Assembly: GCF_003287975.1 (NCBI RefSeq)
Contig: NZ_QMKQ01000006.1
Span: forward strand, 104,235 to 168,234
Source: Arthrobacter sp. AQ5-05
GTDB taxonomy: Bacteria > Actinomycetota > Actinomycetes > Actinomycetales > Micrococcaceae
Reading direction: 5' to 3'
DNA length: 64,000 nucleotides
Shown here: positions 8,173 to 16,609 of the stretch, in pieces
How the letters are laid out: each line of letters begins with the position of its first letter
How positions within the stretch are numbered: position 1 is the stretch's first letter
Made by a program: the position numbers and the translations under genes
Notes under the pieces: model-generated
Told to the model about the DNA's origin: nothing
Database searches by the model: none
What the model saw: only the letters and a program-made list of their open reading frames with translations

Positions 8173-9108
8173 TTAGAACAGTGCGCCCTGGACCGGTGGC
8201 GACTGTGTCGCATGTTCACCCAGCGCCAGTTTGCGCCCCTTCAACACAGCCGCATTGGCCACGAACATCTCCGGTTGCCCGCCCAATTCCATGCCCAGCA
8301 CCTGCCCGGAGACCGCGGCCACGCAAAAACCGTGGGGTCCTTCGGCGAGGTTCCCCGGGTAGGGCTGCAGCCGGCGGGCGTCGAAACCGGCCAGCAGGAC
8401 CTGTCCTTGGGGCGGCGGGGTCCAGGTCTCCTCGACCGTGTGCGAACCGGCCAGGGTTCCCGGGTCCAGCGACGCGAGAAGGCTGCGCGCGGCCTCCGCC
8501 CTGGAAGCGTTCAGCGCATCGAGTTCCACGGTGCCCACGTGGTTTTCCAGCAGGCCGCGGACCTTGGAGTTGGCCCTGACCTGTTGGGTGAATCCGAGCT
8601 CGCTGGTGAGAAGGTCCTCGAGGTCGCGCACCGAGACCCCGTCGGGGCACCAGGCGACATAGCGGGCGCTGATCGCGCCCTGTTCGGCCAGGCGGCGCCA
8701 CTTGCTGGGGTTCGCGGCAGTGCCGACCTTGGTGGTTCCCTGGGCAAACGTCGCCACGTAGAGCCAGTGCGGTTGGTCCAGGTAGTCGCGCAGGCCCGGA
8801 CCGGCGCGGCCCGTGCGATGGAATTCATGCATCGGCCGTGATTGGTCGGCGGCCGCGCAAGGTGCGCACTGGGTGCCGCTGGCAATCAGGGAGCCGGTCG
8901 GGCAGGGCACCAGGGTGCGGTGGGTCCTGTCGGCGATCAGTTGGTGGCCCAGGCACCAGCGGCCGGGCAGCACCCTGAAGCCAAGCCGCGTTTCCGGTTC
9001 CAGCACCACGTCGCGGGCGTGCCGGTTTTCATCATCGAGCACCAGCGACGGGGTTCCGGGGGCCGCGGGCCAGCGGATCCCGCGGCAGAGCAGGGCGCGG
9101 GTTTCCAC
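8173..9108 (-). CDS. DUF2797-like protein
   Basis: About 311 residues from the GTG at 9108, which begins 1 nt after the stop of the upstream ATPase gene. An open frame extends further upstream but overlaps the ATPase, so I reject those starts. Segments such as DYLDQPHWLYVATFAQGTTKVG, LEDLLTSELGF and a Cys pair APCAAADQ, with WCLGHQL earlier, fit the DUF2797 family of uncharacterised proteins with zinc-binding-like Cys/His positions. No activity is known to me. Coupling to the ParA-like ATPase is tight and worth noting. Confidence 0.72.
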   Translation of the reverse strand: METRALLCRGIRWPAAPGTPSLVLDDENRHARDVVLEPETRLGFRVLPGRWCLGHQLIADRTHRTLVPCPTGSLIASGTQCAPCAAADQSRPMHEFHRTGRAGPGLRDYLDQPHWLYVATFAQGTTKVGTAANPSKWRRLAEQGAISARYVAWCPDGVSVRDLEDLLTSELGFTQQVRANSKVRGLLENHVGTVELDALNASRAEAARSLLASLDPGTLAGSHTVEETWTPPPQGQVLLAGFDARRLQPYPGNLAEGPHGFCVAAVSGQVLGMELGGQPEMFVANAAVLKGRKLALGEHATQSPPVQGALF

Positions 9109-9109
9109 C

Positions 9110-11125
9110 TCAGCCGTGCAGTGCCCCGGCCACGGCGGCGGTGGCGTGCAGCCAGGCCCGGCGTGTTGCCGGGCGCAGTCCCTCAAAGCGGATCTGCCCC
9201 TTGACCAGTGCCGCGTCGTAGGGGACGGTGACCACGGAGCGGGCCAGGCGGCCGAAGCCGTGGGCGATGCGGTCAAGCTGTTCGCTGTTGCCGTGGGGCT
9301 GGTGCTGGGAGACGATGACGACGGCGTTTTGGGCCAGCTCGGCGTAGTGTCCCCCGCGCTTGGCCAGGGCCTCGAGCAGCAGGGCGCCGGCCTCGGCGTG
9401 TTCCTCCACCGTGGTGCTGGCGATGACCAGCTGGTCGGTGTGGTCGATCATGCGCATCCAGCGTTCGGCCGACTCGTCGTTGCCCGAGTCCATGATGGTC
9501 AGGGAGAAGAAGCGCGAGGCTATCGAGTGCAACGCGTCGAAGTCCGCGGCGTTGACGAACTGCTCGCTGGCCAGCAGCGTCGGGTCGGTGCGCAGGACGC
9601 TGTAGCAGTCCTCGGGCTGGTAATGCGTGTAGTCGTGGATGACCGGGTCCCCGACCTTCACGTCCTTGAGCCGCGGTGCGGCAGCCAGCAGGTCCATGGA
9701 ATGGGCGGTGTGCGGCCCCTGGCTGGTGCGCCAGCCCAGGGTTCCGCGGGTTCCGTTGTTGTCCCAGACCAGGACCGGGTCCCCGGTGTTGCGGCCGAAG
9801 ACGGCCGAGAGCAGCACCGCGGTGGGGGTCTTGTTGGCTCCGCCCTTGCCGTTGACCACGGAGATGGTCTTGGGTTCGGTGAGCCGGGTGCCGACGACGC
9901 GGCGCCATTTGCGTTCCTCGACCTCCTCGGCCGAAGGTTCCATGTTGAAGCCCAGACGCGTGAGGAAGCCGCGGAAACCGCGTTCGGCACGGAACGTGGT
10001 CTCGTCCTCGGGGCGCAGGAACGTGTCGCGGGTCCCGGCTGCCGGGTTCATCTCGCGGAAGGCCTGGCGGCGCCCTTCGGGCGTCGTGAGGTCCTCGGCC
10101 GGTGCTGAGCTGTCCGCCGTCTTGGCCGCTGCCGCGGCGGGCGCGGCGGGGTTTCCGGCGGCCTTGGGTGCGACCGGCTTCGGAGCAACCGGCTTGGGCG
10201 CAGCAGGCTTGGCTGGGGCAGCAGCAGGCTTGTTGTCTGTCGTGGCCGTCGGCTTGGCGGGTGTTGCCGCGGGCTTCGCGCCCGGTGCGGCTGCCGGTTT
10301 GGCGGCCGCGGGAGCAGGCCTTGCGGCGGGGATGGCTGCCGTCGGAGCCGGCTTTGCCGCGGTAGGTGCGGGCTTTGCTGCGGCTGGAGCGGGTTTCGCT
10401 GCCGGTGTGGCGGCGGCCTGTGCAGGCTTTGGCTCCACGGGAGCCGGCTTGGTTGCGGGGGTGGCTGCAGGCTTGGCGGCTTCCGGCTTCGCGGCCGGGG
10501 CCGCGGGCTTGGCCGGTGCAGCGGGCTTGGCCGGTGCAGCGGCTGCGGCAGGTTTCGGGGAAGCAGTGGCTGCGGGCGCGGGTGGCTTGGCGGCGCTTAC
10601 GGCGGGGGCCGCGGGCTTGGCCCCGGTTGCAGGCTGTGTCTCGGCCTTGGGCGGAACGGCCTTGGCATCCGGTGCTTTTGCTGCTGCTGGCGCCGGTGCT
10701 GCTGGTTTGGCTGCGGGCTTGGCATTTGCCGGCGCCGGTGCAGCGGGCTTGTTCACGGTCTTGGTGGCGTTGCCGTCCTTTTCCGGGGCTGGCGCGGCGG
10801 CTGCGGGCCTTGCCGGAGCCGACGGAGCCGGTTTGGGTTGCGGCTTTGCGGGGGCCGTTGCGCTCGACGCGGCCGTCGGTGCGGTCTTGGCGTTTGCGGC
10901 GCCTGCGGTGTTGACCGGGCTGGCTGGTCCGGGCTTGGCGGTTGCGGCCGGGGCTCCTTCGAGGCCGGCTTCGGGAACGGCATCGAATTCGTCCGGCACC
11001 CGGGGCTTTGCCGCGGCCTTCTTCGCGTCGTCCTTGGCCTGTTCTTGGGCTGCCACTTCGGCTTGGCGGGCGCGCCGCAGGGAAGCACGGGTCGGGAACT
11101 CTTGGTTGAAGTCCGCTTTCGGCAT
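9110..11125 (-). CDS. ParA/MinD-like ATPase with long Ala/Pro/Lys-rich N-terminus
   Basis: 671 residues from MPKADFNQEF, which follows AGGAGAGG by 9 nt. Residues about 1-55 are polar with a basic, coiled-coil-like ARQAEVAAQEQAKDDAKK. Residues about 58-345 are repetitive Ala/Pro/Lys (KPAPTAAKPAPTAA type). The C-terminal part is a SIMIBI P-loop ATPase: TISVVNGKGGANKT near residue 425, VLVWDNNGTRGTLGWRT, LTIMDSGND and LVIASTTVEEHAEAG. The deviant Walker A normally reads KGGxGKT; here Asn replaces the Gly before the second Lys. The layout recalls EspI of mycobacterial ESX loci, but no type VII secretion genes are nearby. Role unknown. Confidence 0.85.
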   Translation of the reverse strand: MPKADFNQEFPTRASLRRARQAEVAAQEQAKDDAKKAAAKPRVPDEFDAVPEAGLEGAPAATAKPGPASPVNTAGAANAKTAPTAASSATAPAKPQPKPAPSAPARPAAAAPAPEKDGNATKTVNKPAAPAPANAKPAAKPAAPAPAAAKAPDAKAVPPKAETQPATGAKPAAPAVSAAKPPAPAATASPKPAAAAAPAKPAAPAKPAAPAAKPEAAKPAATPATKPAPVEPKPAQAAATPAAKPAPAAAKPAPTAAKPAPTAAIPAARPAPAAAKPAAAPGAKPAATPAKPTATTDNKPAAAPAKPAAPKPVAPKPVAPKAAGNPAAPAAAAAKTADSSAPAEDLTTPEGRRQAFREMNPAAGTRDTFLRPEDETTFRAERGFRGFLTRLGFNMEPSAEEVEERKWRRVVGTRLTEPKTISVVNGKGGANKTPTAVLLSAVFGRNTGDPVLVWDNNGTRGTLGWRTSQGPHTAHSMDLLAAAPRLKDVKVGDPVIHDYTHYQPEDCYSVLRTDPTLLASEQFVNAADFDALHSIASRFFSLTIMDSGNDESAERWMRMIDHTDQLVIASTTVEEHAEAGALLLEALAKRGGHYAELAQNAVVIVSQHQPHGNSEQLDRIAHGFGRLARSVVTVPYDAALVKGQIRFEGLRPATRRAWLHATAAVAGALHG
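10105..10955 (-). repeat. Low-complexity Ala/Pro/Lys coding repeat
   Basis: Inside the ParA-like gene the DNA is built from degenerate repeats encoding KPAPAAAK, KPAPTAAK and AKPAAPA units. The repeat unit varies in codons, so it looks like old protein-level low complexity, not a recent tandem duplication. Confidence 0.8.
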
Positions 11126-11388
11126 GTGCTTCGTCCTCTCCTGGAGATTCATGGTCGTCGAGAGCGAATGACCCCAACGAGTCCAACCTTCCAGGTCGGG
11201 CACGCATGATTGCGGCTTTCGCACTTCGTCCATCTTATCGGGCAACCCACGTGAACCGCCGGATTGAGTCGGCTTGATCACAGGCGCCATCAAAGTAGGA
11301 AATGGTATGTGTCGTGGCTAGCCTTGGAGGTGGAAGCCCGCGTTGACCTACATTGGGAGCCCGGGACACTGAACGAACAGGATTTCTC

Positions 11389-12018
11389 TTGGACTTTTTC
11401 TCCACTGCCTTGGACGCACTAAGTGCCTTCATCTTCGCTGCTGCAGGAAACCCCCTGTCGTACTTGATGATTTTCCTGTTTTGCGCGATTGACGGCTTCT
11501 TCCCGCCGGTGCCCAGCGAATCGCTGGTCGTGGCCTTGGCTTCCCTGGTGCCAACCCACGGAAATCCGAACCCCTGGCTACTGGGGCTGGTCGCCGGCCT
11601 CGGCGCCTTCGTCGGTGACAACGTGGCATACCTGATCGGGCGCGGCATCGGAACCGACAGGTTTGCGTGGATGCGCCGGAAGCGGCTTCAGCACGCCTTT
11701 GCCTGGGCCGGCTACGAATTGCGGCTTCGCCCGGTCTCCCTGATCCTGGTTGCCCGGTTCGTTCCCATCGGTCGTGTCGCGGTGAATCTGGTGGCGGGAG
11801 CCACGGGTTTCCCGCGCCGGACCTTCATCATCCTGACCTGCTTTTCCAGCCTGGGCTGGGCAACCTATTCCGTCCTCATCGGGATCCTGGCCGGCCGGTG
11901 GTTCGAGGAACACCATCTCCTGGGCATGGCGGTCGCCGTGGCGGTGGCCATCGGACTGGGGATCCTCATCGACCGGATCGTTTCCAGGGTCAGCGGGAAC
12001 ACGTCGTTGCGGAAATAG
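11389..12018 (+). CDS. DedA family membrane protein (first copy)
   Basis: About 209 residues. I chose the TTG at 11389 because AGGA sits 6 nt before it; a TTG at 11353 lacks such a site. DedA/VTT proteins are inner-membrane proteins linked to lipid carrier flipping and membrane homeostasis. The family signatures are FLFCAIDGFFPPVPSE, AFVGDNVAYLIGRGIG (with the conserved acidic and Arg residues), and LVARFVPIGRVAVNLVAGAT, followed by terminal membrane helices. A second DedA protein is encoded about 300 bp away on the other strand; the two differ strongly, so this is not a recent duplication. Confidence 0.85.
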   Translation: MDFFSTALDALSAFIFAAAGNPLSYLMIFLFCAIDGFFPPVPSESLVVALASLVPTHGNPNPWLLGLVAGLGAFVGDNVAYLIGRGIGTDRFAWMRRKRLQHAFAWAGYELRLRPVSLILVARFVPIGRVAVNLVAGATGFPRRTFIILTCFSSLGWATYSVLIGILAGRWFEEHHLLGMAVAVAVAIGLGILIDRIVSRVSGNTSLRK

Positions 12019-12035
12019 CCGGAGCCGACGCAAAA

Positions 12036-12082
12036 CAAAAACCGCGGCTGGACCCGTTATCCGGGCCAACCGCGGTTTTTTT
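12036..12082. terminator. Bidirectional terminator between dedA and tRNA-Thr
   Basis: AAAACCGCGG...CCGCGGTTTTTTT forms a stem with A-tract on one side and T-tract on the other, so it can stop the dedA transcript on plus and the tRNA-Thr transcript on minus. Confidence 0.85.
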
Positions 12083-12086
12083 GTCG

Positions 12087-12158
12087 AGCCCCCCACCGGA
12101 ATCGATCCGGTGACCTCGTTCTTACCAAGAACGCGCTCTACCACTGAGCTAGGGGGGC
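12087..12158 (-). tRNA. tRNA-Thr (GGT), copy 1
   Basis: A 72-nt cloverleaf read on the minus strand: acceptor GCCCCCC/GGGGGGC, D stem GCTC/GAGC, anticodon stem CGTTC/GAACG around loop TTGGTAA (anticodon GGT), T stem ACCGG/CCGGT, discriminator T. CCA is not encoded. Confidence 0.97.
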
Positions 12159-12339
12159 AACGAGAAAACACTCTACCCAATGATCGACCTAAATTGCACA
12201 TCGAAAACCGCGGACATGACCAACGCCACATTTTGGCGCCTTCGACAGTGCGTTTCCGCCCGTTCGAAGCCGGCAGCCGCCCCCCTCCGGCTCTGTATCC
12301 GGGGGCCGTGCCGACCCGCAATCCGGATGGCCCGGTGCC

Positions 12340-13038
12340 TCAGCTTTCGGTTGCCTTGCGCCGCCCGGCCTTCAGCAGCTCGAGCCCAATGGGGATGACG
12401 GAGACGAGAACGATCGCGATGAAGATGACATCAATGTTCTTGCCGACCCACTCGTATTGGCCCAACCAGAAACCCAGCAGTGTCACGCCCACGCCCCACA
12501 GCAGGGCTCCCAGGAGGTTGTAGAGCGCGAAGACTCGGTAGCGCATGTGCGCCACCCCGGCGATCACCGGGGCGAACGTCCTGATGATCGGGACGAATCG
12601 GGCAAGAACCACGGCCCGCCCGCCGAAGCGTTCGAAGAAGACATGCGCCTTGTTGACATGCTCCCTGTGGAAAAACCTTGAATCGGGCTTGTTGAAGATT
12701 GCGGGGCCGGCCTTGCGGCCGATCAGGTATCCGGTTTGGTCACCGGCGAAAGCCGCAATAACGATCAGCAGCGCAAACAGCGGCAGGCCGACATCCAGGG
12801 CGCCGGTGGCGACCAGAAGCCCTGCGGTGAAAAGCATGGAATCACCGGGCAGGAAGAAACCCACCAGCAGTCCGGTCTCGGCAAACACGATGCCGCAGAT
12901 CAGCAGGATCACCCACGGGCCCAATGCGGGATTCCGCAAGAAGACATCGGGGTTCAGCCAGTCCGGCAGGAAACTCGCCGACGCCGGCCGCACCGCAATC
13001 GCAGCCATCGTTGCATGCAGATTCAGAAGTTGGATCAC
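12340..13038 (-). CDS. DedA family membrane protein (second copy)
   Basis: 232 residues from the GTG at 13038. That start is chosen because TATGGT lies exactly 7 nt upstream, the spacing seen at other leaderless genes here; an open frame runs to an ATG at 13062 and an internal ATG is at 13008. The protein carries VFAETGLLVGFFLPGDSMLF, AFAGDQTGYLIGRKAG and LARFVPIIRTFAPVIAGVAHM, the conserved DedA motifs with acidic and Arg residues, and ends in a basic tail KAGRRKATES. Probable inner-membrane lipid-handling protein; substrate unknown. Confidence 0.87.
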   Translation of the reverse strand: MIQLLNLHATMAAIAVRPASASFLPDWLNPDVFLRNPALGPWVILLICGIVFAETGLLVGFFLPGDSMLFTAGLLVATGALDVGLPLFALLIVIAAFAGDQTGYLIGRKAGPAIFNKPDSRFFHREHVNKAHVFFERFGGRAVVLARFVPIIRTFAPVIAGVAHMRYRVFALYNLLGALLWGVGVTLLGFWLGQYEWVGKNIDVIFIAIVLVSVIPIGLELLKAGRRKATES

Positions 13039-13045
13039 CGAACAA

Positions 13046-13051
13046 ACCATA
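13046..13051 (-). promoter_or_regulatory. -10 element of second dedA gene
   Basis: TATGGT on the minus strand, 7 nt before the GTG at 13038. Its position decided the start call. Confidence 0.4.
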
Positions 13052-13316
13052 CGGCACCACATCGTCTCACGAGCAGGACTACACCGATCGGAACCGGTTT
13101 CCCAGCCGATTCACGGCCTGCACTCGGACATGCCCCGCGGGTTGAGCCCCGGCGCGAAAGTCGCGTTTCGCCACAGCCGTGCAACTGCCCGCGTCGTTCA
13201 CTCAGCGGATAGGTCCAAGGGGGCCAATGGAAGGAACGCGCCGGATGACAAAAAGGGGCGCGCCGTCGGGTGCACCCAGGCCTGCACTTGGGCACTTTTT
13301 TGCCTGTTTTTGGGCA

Positions 13317-13351
13317 AAGAAAAAGCCCCGGAATCGTTGAGATTCCGGGGC
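13317..13351 (-). terminator. Terminator of tRNA-Met
   Basis: On the minus strand GCCCCGGAATC, loop TCAAC, GATTCCGGGGC is followed by TTTTTCTTT, 11 nt past the tRNA 3' end. An 11-bp perfect stem. Confidence 0.9.
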
Positions 13352-13362
13352 TAAGTCCTTGG

Positions 13363-13436
13363 TAGCGGCTCCGGGACTCGATCCCGGGACCTCACGATTA
13401 TGAGTCGTGCGCTCTAACCAGCTGAGCTAAGCCGCC
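13363..13436 (-). tRNA. tRNA-Met (CAT), elongator type
   Basis: 74-nt cloverleaf on minus: acceptor GGCGGCT/AGCCGCT, anticodon stem CACGA/TCGTG with loop CTCATAA, T stem CCGGG/CCCGG, discriminator A. The CTCATAA loop and paired first acceptor base point to elongator Met; a lysidine-modified tRNA-Ile2 is the alternative for a CAT anticodon. Confidence 0.93.
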
Positions 13437-13449
13437 ACGAATGATGAGA

Positions 13450-13494
13450 CCCGCGTCCGCGCCAGGTTCCCTTGCGGGCCGACTTGGACGCGGG
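13450..13494 (-). terminator. Possible stem-loop after tRNA-Thr copy 2
   Basis: CCCGCGTCC and GGACGCGGG form a 9-bp stem with a 27-nt loop, 14 nt past the tRNA 3' end. There is no T-tract, so it may be a processing or Rho-dependent element; the tRNA-Thr could instead be cotranscribed with tRNA-Met. Confidence 0.35.
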
Positions 13495-13507
13495 CCATTC
13501 CATTCAG

Positions 13508-13579
13508 AGCCCCCCATCGGAATCGATCCGATGACCTCGTTCTTACCAAGAACGCGCTCTACCACTGAGCTAGGGGGGC
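13508..13579 (-). tRNA. tRNA-Thr (GGT), copy 2
   Basis: Same 72-nt molecule as copy 1 except the T stem, ATCGG/CCGAT instead of ACCGG/CCGGT: one base pair changed on both sides, so pairing is kept. Anticodon loop TTGGTAA. It lies 72 nt upstream of tRNA-Met on the same strand. Confidence 0.97.
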
Positions 13580-14578
13580 AACGAGTAAGAACTCTACCAG
13601 CAATTTTCGACGCTGTGAAATCGGGATGGCACTTTGTGATCGACCACACAAAATCCCTTGAAAGCGGCACGTCAGGGTGTCATTCGGGTCGGAATGCAGT
13701 GATGCGAATCACCAGGCAATTGGTCGGGGCGGTGCCGCAGAACGCTCCTGTTCCCGTGATGGCGGCGACGGAGGCCAAGGGTCTCGTCTTCGGGACACCT
13801 TGGCCGGGAGGTTCAGTCATGCGCCGGTCCGGAATCGCGCCTGGCTCCCCATCCGCCTTCTCCCTGCGTTGCGACTGGTTGCCGTTGGCGGAAATAGGCA
13901 GGCATCGGATCCGGACCATTCTCCCGCACCATGGATGGGCTCCGTGACGCCTCCGGATGCACCGGGAACCTTCCAGGTGGGACCGCATCCTGGAGGCACC
14001 GTGGGTTCTGCACGGGAGCCGAAGGAACTGAAAAGAGGACGCGAATTCGCGCGGAGGTCCCGCAAGCACCCGCAGGCGCGAGCAGCTTCTGTTGGAGTCG
14101 CGGGGCCCGCCGCGCGCGCTGCTGCAGCCGTGGCGGCAGTGCTCACCTCCCGAATCCGTGAAACCGTCCCCGGCCACCTCACGAAAGCCTCCATGGATGG
14201 CCGGCAGAGGCCGCGGCCGCCCCCGCCAAGTCGCCCATGGGCCGGGGAACGGTGCAGGTCCATGCTCGTCGTCCGGGGCCACCTGGCGGCCCTGCCAGTG
14301 CACGCCCCCGCAACCCACAGGGGCCGCAGGATGTCACCCCCGGGGGAATCCAGCGGTTCCGCGAAGGCACCTTCCATTTCCGGTTGGCACCCGTGGTTGC
14401 AGGTGATCCCCGACGGCATGGACGCATCGGGTTCATGGCCTGCCGGCTCCTCGCCGCACGGCGGGGAACGGGCCCAACACGCATCCGGGCCGGGGCCGGG
14501 AAAAGCAAGACCCCCGGCGGGAGTGCCCCTCCTTGCCAGGAAGGACACCCCTCACCGGGGGTCGTGGCTGTTTAGTGC
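13580..14578. other. 1.0-kb stretch with no supportable gene
   Basis: Several open frames of 200-300 codons overlap here on both strands, but none has recognisable protein features, a ribosome site or a plausible start, and they overlap one another in all phases as expected by chance at high GC. The part next to the tRNA (13590-13690) is AT-richer and probably holds the tRNA-Thr promoter. I could not match the rest to RNase P RNA, tmRNA, 6S or other standard RNAs. Confidence 0.6.
13635..13650. promoter_or_regulatory. Candidate CRP/GlxR-like site
   Basis: TGTGATCGACCACACA matches the CRP-family pattern TGTGA-N6-TCACA at 9 of 10 defined positions. It is isolated, about 55 nt upstream of tRNA-Thr copy 2, with no obvious target gene. 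Confidence 0.3.
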
Positions 14579-16609
14579 CTAGTAATCGCGACGGCGCGGG
14601 CCGCCGGTGGTGCGTGGCTTGCGCGAGGAGCCGCCGAAGCTGCGCTCACCTGCGCCGGCACCGGCGTTGCCGCGGTATCCACCGCTGCGCTCGCCACCGG
14701 CGTTGCGGTCGTAGCCGCCGCGGTCGCCCTCGGAGGAGCCGCCTTCGGTACGACGGTCGTTGCCACCGCGGTAGCCACCGCCGCCACCGCTGCGTGCGCC
14801 GCCCTGGTAGCCGCCGCCACCGCCACGGCCGCCGCTGTAGCCGCCGCGTCCGCCGCCACCCTGGTAGCCGCCGCCGCCTTCGCGGTCGGACTTCGGGCTG
14901 CGGCCGTTGTCCAGCTCGAGGTGGATCAGTTCGCCACCGATGCGGGTGCGGGACAGCGAGCGGATCTGCTCCGAGGAGAGGTCTGCCGGCAGTTCCACCA
15001 GGGTGTGGTCGGCACGGATGTCGATGCCACCGATCTGGGCGGAGGTCAGGCCGCCTTCGTTGGCAAGTGCGCCAACGATGGAGCCGGGCATGACGCGCTG
15101 GCGACGGCCCACCGCGATGCGGTAGGTGGCGTTGCCTTCGGTCAGGGAGCGGGACGGTCCGCGGGAGTTGAATCCGTCGCGTCCGCCACTGGCCAGGCGT
15201 GCCTGCTTGGCCGGGGCCGCAGGCATTTCCTGCATGAGCAGCGGGCGGCCGCCCTGTGCCATGTGGGCCAGCGCCGCGGCGATCTCGACCTCGGTGATGT
15301 CCTCGTGCTCGGCCGAGTACTTTTCCACCAGGTTGCGGAAGACCGTCAGGTCCTGCGAGGAGATGGTCTCGCCGATCTGGTCGGCGAACTTGGCCAGGCG
15401 CTTGTCGTTCACTGCGTCAACGCTCGGCAGGTGCATGTGCTCCACCGTCTGGCGGGTGGCCTTTTCGATGGCACGCAGCAAGTACTTTTCGCGCGGGGTC
15501 ATGAAGAGGATCGCGTCGCCCGAGCGGCCGGCACGGCCGGTGCGGCCGATGCGGTGCACGTAGGACTCGGTGTCGTGCGGGATATCGAAGTTGATCACGT
15601 GGGAGACACGCTCCACGTCAAGGCCGCGGGCCGCAACGTCGGTGGCAACCAGGATGTCGATCTTGCCATCGCGAAGGTTCTCGATGGTGCGCTCGCGCTG
15701 CTGCTGCGGGATGTCACCGTTGATGGCTGCGGCGGTGAAGCCGCGGGACTTGAGCTTGTCGGCCAGGTCCTCGGTTGCCATCTTGGTGCGCACGAAGGCG
15801 ATAACGCCCTCGGACTTCTCCGACTCCAGGATGCGGGTCATGGCATCGAGCTTGTGGGCTCCCATGACCTGCACGTAGCGCTGGCGGATGTTGGTGCCGG
15901 TCGAGGTGTTCGACTTGACCGAGATTTCCTGCGGGTTGCGCAGGTACTGCTTGGAGATGCGGCGGATCGAGGACGGCATGGTGGCCGAGAACAGCACCAC
16001 CTGCTTCTCTTCCGGGGTGGCCTCGAGGATCTTGTCGACCTCTTCGGCGAAGCCCATGCGCAGCATTTCGTCGGCCTCATCCAGGACCACGTACTGCAGG
16101 TCCGACAGGTCCAGGGAACCCTTGTTGATGTGGTCGATGACGCGGCCCGGGGTGCCAACGACAACCTGGGCGCCGCGGCGCAGGCCTGCAAGCTGCGGGC
16201 CGTAGGCGGATCCGCCGTACACGGGAAGGACGGTGAAGTCGCCCATGTGCTTGGCGTAGGAGGTGAAGGCCTCGGCGACCTGGAGCGCGAGCTCGCGGGT
16301 CGGGGCAAGGACCAGGACCTGGGTCTTGCGGGCGGTGCCGTTGAGGTCGGCCAGTTCGGCCATCTTCGACAGCGCGGGAAGGGCGAACGCGGCGGTCTTG
16401 CCGGTGCCGGTCTGGGCAACGCCCACGACGTCGCGGCCTTCGAGCAGCAGCGGGATGGTGGCTGCCTGGATCGGGGAGGGCTTTTCGTAGCCCAGGTCGG
16501 AGACGGCGGCGAGAACGCGGCCGTCGAGGCCCAGATCGGCGAAGAGGATCGAGTCTTCTTCGGTCTTGGTTTCGGCGGTGGGCTGGTTTTCGGGCATGTC
16601 AGAAGACAA
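14579..16609 (-). CDS. deaD: DEAD-box RNA helicase (DeaD/CsdA type)
   Basis: 676 residues. ATP-dependent RNA unwinding, usually in ribosome assembly and cold-induced mRNA turnover. In order: Q motif (FADLGLDGRVLAAVSDLGYEKPSPIQ), motif I AQTGTGKT near 65-72, PTRELALQV, TPGRVID, DEAD in VLDEADEML, SATMP, then helicase C domain with ATDVAARGLDVERVSHVINF and HRIGRTGRAGR. Residues about 500-565 (YRIAVGRRQRVMPGSIVGALANEGG) are the DbpA-type RNA-binding domain. The last 100 residues are Gly/Arg/Tyr-rich (GGYQGGGGRGGY), a disordered RNA-binding tail. ATG at 16597 is an alternative start. Long structured leader upstream. Confidence 0.95.
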   Translation of the reverse strand: MSSDMPENQPTAETKTEEDSILFADLGLDGRVLAAVSDLGYEKPSPIQAATIPLLLEGRDVVGVAQTGTGKTAAFALPALSKMAELADLNGTARKTQVLVLAPTRELALQVAEAFTSYAKHMGDFTVLPVYGGSAYGPQLAGLRRGAQVVVGTPGRVIDHINKGSLDLSDLQYVVLDEADEMLRMGFAEEVDKILEATPEEKQVVLFSATMPSSIRRISKQYLRNPQEISVKSNTSTGTNIRQRYVQVMGAHKLDAMTRILESEKSEGVIAFVRTKMATEDLADKLKSRGFTAAAINGDIPQQQRERTIENLRDGKIDILVATDVAARGLDVERVSHVINFDIPHDTESYVHRIGRTGRAGRSGDAILFMTPREKYLLRAIEKATRQTVEHMHLPSVDAVNDKRLAKFADQIGETISSQDLTVFRNLVEKYSAEHEDITEVEIAAALAHMAQGGRPLLMQEMPAAPAKQARLASGGRDGFNSRGPSRSLTEGNATYRIAVGRRQRVMPGSIVGALANEGGLTSAQIGGIDIRADHTLVELPADLSSEQIRSLSRTRIGGELIHLELDNGRSPKSDREGGGGYQGGGGRGGYSGGRGGGGGYQGGARSGGGGGYRGGNDRRTEGGSSEGDRGGYDRNAGGERSGGYRGNAGAGAGERSFGGSSRKPRTTGGPRRRDY

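Noticed and set aside
10105..10955. Repetitive DNA considered as a CRISPR or tandem repeat
   Set aside because: Units are irregular and in frame with the Ala/Pro/Lys arm of the ATPase.
12087..13579. tRNA cluster as integration site of a genomic island
   Set aside because: No integrase, direct repeat of a tRNA 3' end or composition change nearby.
13677..14582. Several long frames on both strands
   Set aside because: They overlap one another in all phases, contain Arg/Pro/Gly-rich filler and have no ribosome site or family match.
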